DNA from: JALJPB01 sp034111045
Lineage (GTDB): Bacteria; Pseudomonadota; Gammaproteobacteria; Enterobacterales; Alteromonadaceae
Reading direction: 5' to 3'
Assembly: GCA_034111045.1 (NCBI GenBank)
Contig: JAWUYA010000005.1
Span: 50,505 to 114,504 of the forward strand
DNA: 64,000 bases
The notes beneath the pieces are model-generated. The model did no database searches and was not told the DNA's origin. It was given only the letters and a program-made list of their open reading frames with translations. The position numbers and the translations under genes are program-made. How positions within the stretch are numbered: the stretch's first letter is position 1; the number at the start of each line of letters is the position of its first letter. Positions 62,700 to 64,000 of this stretch are shown here, piece by piece.

Positions 62700-63276
62700 C
62701 GCTATATTATGTAACGCTAAACTAATAACATTAATCAAGTACCTGAAAATTCACTCCCTCCAAAATTACGCTGGCTTATATTAACTGATAATCGTATTGA
62801 GACTTTACCAGAGTCTTTGGGCGAAAGGCCGCAACTACAAAAGCTGGCATTAGCAGGGAATTATCTAACACAATTACCTCAAACCCTTGTCCAGTCAATC
62901 AATCTATCCAGATAACATCGCAGTAAAAGTATTTTAAGGTATGGTAACTAGCGATGGTTATCCAGAAGATGAATTACAAGCATGTTTAAAAGTGGGTCGT
63001 CATGCCAACCTAGTACAGTTGTTAGCACAAGTGAACGAAAGTGGTTATTTAGCCTTAATTATGAGTTTGATCCCCGCTCATTATGATAATTTAGGTTTAC
63101 CACCGAGCTTTGACACCTGCACCCGTGATACCTTTCCCGTAGGCTTTACATTAACCATTGCACAAATTGAACATCGCGCACTGCTTCATTTTATTGATGA
63201 CCTATTAAGCGTTTGTGTTGACGGGGATCGAAATGATGAAATATTTCATATTCTTAAAAAACGAGTGACACAATAG
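62700..63276 (+). pseudogene. Decayed leucine-rich-repeat protein kinase gene
   Basis: The first part (about 62726-62916) reads INQVPENSLPPKLRWLILT, DNRIETLPESLG and LQKLALAGNYLTQLPQTL: two LRR units of the bacterial LRR-kinase family. After a frame change, NIAVKVF then TAA (62935-62937) then GMVTSDGYPEDE matches the kinase N-lobe with its VAIK-type Lys. The frame 62941-63276 continues with CLKVGRHANLVQLL, MSLIPAHYDNLGLPPS and CTRDTFPVGF, but then jumps to IEHRALLHFIDDLL, the family C terminus. The HRD and DFG catalytic loops are deleted. The ATG at 62941 is therefore not a true start. Confidence 0.8.
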
Positions 63277-63783
63277 GGCCACCTTATTGTAAATGACATC
63301 ATAAAATAATAGGGTACTTTGATGCACTTTTGAGTTATTTTTATTATCAACACTAGCTTATATTGGCGATTATTTTCAGATATAAAACTTAATTCGAATG
63401 GTTGCTTGGCGTTTCACATAGCGTTTTACATGGCGATATATAGGGCGTTATATCTTGTTATCGGCCTCTCAATAGAAGAGCCTTTTTTCAATCAAACTAC
63501 CGTATAAAAAAGATAGATGTATTATTAATACAAATAACTTAAACACAGAAATTTCAATGATCTTTGTTCACCACGCTGTCTATTTTAACCAACTAATATT
63601 TGCCGCGTAATTGAGACTTTATCGATAAAAAACCTAATCAAACCTGTTCAATTAGCCGCTATAGAGAATTTTTTTGACATAAGTTGAGCTTAATAATCAT
63701 TCAAAACACATCATATAATGACTGTGTTAACGTATTCTATGTGGGTATTCCGGACGTTAACTTAATTTTTTGGCCTATGTCTT
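63277..63783. other. Spacer between decayed kinase gene and integrase gene
   Basis: About 500 AT-rich bases. A GCGTTT(T/C)ACAT motif occurs twice near 63410-63430. I searched for attC-like core sites (RYYYAAC...GTTRRRY) and found none that I trust. No gene seen. Confidence 0.4.
63463..63488 (+). terminator. Possible terminator hairpin
   Basis: GGCCTCTC / AGAGCC (one bulged base) with an AATAGA loop region, followed by six T. It lies about 190 bases after the decayed kinase gene. Confidence 0.55.
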
Positions 63784-64000
63784 CTAATGCTTATTTCTAT
63801 CAATAGGACTTAAAATCCCAGAAGAATGTTGACCTATAACATGAGTATAAATTTGAGTCGTCTTCAAATCATTATGGCCAAGTAATTCTTGTACCGTTCT
63901 AATATCAGCTCCATTTAACAGCAACTGAGTCGCAAAACTGTGTCTGAAAGTATGTGCTGTTACATGCTTTCTAATATCAGTTTTCACAACGGCAGATCTC
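63784..64000 (-). CDS. intI: Integron-type tyrosine recombinase IntI, C-terminal part (gene continues beyond window)
   Basis: The frame stays open to the right edge, so only the last 71 codons are visible. They contain the tyrosine-recombinase Box II: HTFRHSFATQLL (His and Arg), LLGHNDLKTT (His) and nucleophile Tyr in QIYTH. The ending YTHVIGQHSSGILSPID matches integron integrases, especially the Vibrio chromosomal IntI (YTHVLGQH...SP), more than XerC/D or phage integrases. The IntI-specific insert lies outside the window. In integrons the attI site and cassettes lie on the 5' side of intI, here to the right of the window. Confidence 0.85.
   Translation of the reverse strand, partial: RSAVVKTDIRKHVTAHTFRHSFATQLLLNGADIRTVQELLGHNDLKTTQIYTHVIGQHSSGILSPIDRNKH

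Noticed and set aside
62941..63276. Stand-alone 111-residue hypothetical gene
   Set aside because: The frame continues upstream through kinase-like residues to an in-frame stop and matches internal parts of LRR kinases, so it is part of a pseudogene.

Overview
The window reads as chromosome of a cold-adapted marine gammaproteobacterium of the Alteromonadales, most like Colwellia. This rests on the AT-rich composition, gene content (very large NAD-glutamate dehydrogenase, rhombosortase, class 2 PyrD, lysine riboswitch on lysC) and the close match of many proteins to what I recall of Colwellia, Shewanella and Vibrio families. No database search was possible, so the genus is an inference. Most of the sequence is ordinary housekeeping and catabolic DNA.

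Region by region: (1) 1-7.5 kb: 3' part of an NAD-glutamate dehydrogenase, pyrD and, convergent with it, asnB. (2) 7.7-10.8 kb: a compact operon of a secreted TlpA-like thioredoxin, a tiny DUF4266 lipoprotein ending in a Gly/Cys tail, a DUF3570 outer-membrane-type protein and an ApbE flavin transferase. This is the best candidate here for a poorly described system, because the DUF3570 protein carries a sequence matching the ApbE flavinylation motif. (3) 11-20.5 kb: SelO, a LysE/ArgO exporter, a secreted M28 peptidase, an IS3 remnant, and putA followed by an AsnC/Lrp regulator. (4) 20.8-21.4 kb: an 8-bp tandem repeat, then two identical tRNA-Asn genes with a damaged tRNA copy between them, plus their promoter and terminator. 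(5) 21.9-29.4 kb: MATE transporter with uvrB, an acyl-CoA dehydrogenase and a second MATE transporter. (6) 29.5-43.6 kb: RlmJ, YbiT, YgiQ, two surface lipoprotein peptidases (DUF885 and S9), rhombosortase, a DTW-domain tRNA modifier, gamma-glutamyltransferase and a small lipoprotein. (7) 43.7-53.3 kb: cysK, a MoxR/VWA/RDD operon, mltD, gloB, a YafS-like methyltransferase, a Nif3 protein and ElyC. (8) 53.4-57.3 kb: lysine riboswitch and lysC; a glutathione peroxidase gene followed by an OhrR-type MarR regulator broken by two single-base frameshifts, with a 26-bp perfect palindrome upstream; and a beta-hydroxyacid dehydrogenase. (9) 57.4-64 kb: a more accessory-looking end with an M20 dipeptidase, a P-type cation ATPase, a decayed LRR-kinase gene and, at the right edge, the 3' end of an integron integrase gene.

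The genes do not form one pathway. Coherent local units are proline catabolism (putA and regulator), peroxide defence (gpx plus broken regulator), lysine-controlled aspartokinase, the putative flavin redox operon, and the MoxR/VWA/RDD membrane module. Decay is visible at five places: an IS3 tail, a tRNA fragment, a frameshifted small membrane gene, ohrR and the LRR kinase. The integrase implies that integron cassettes may lie just beyond the right edge.
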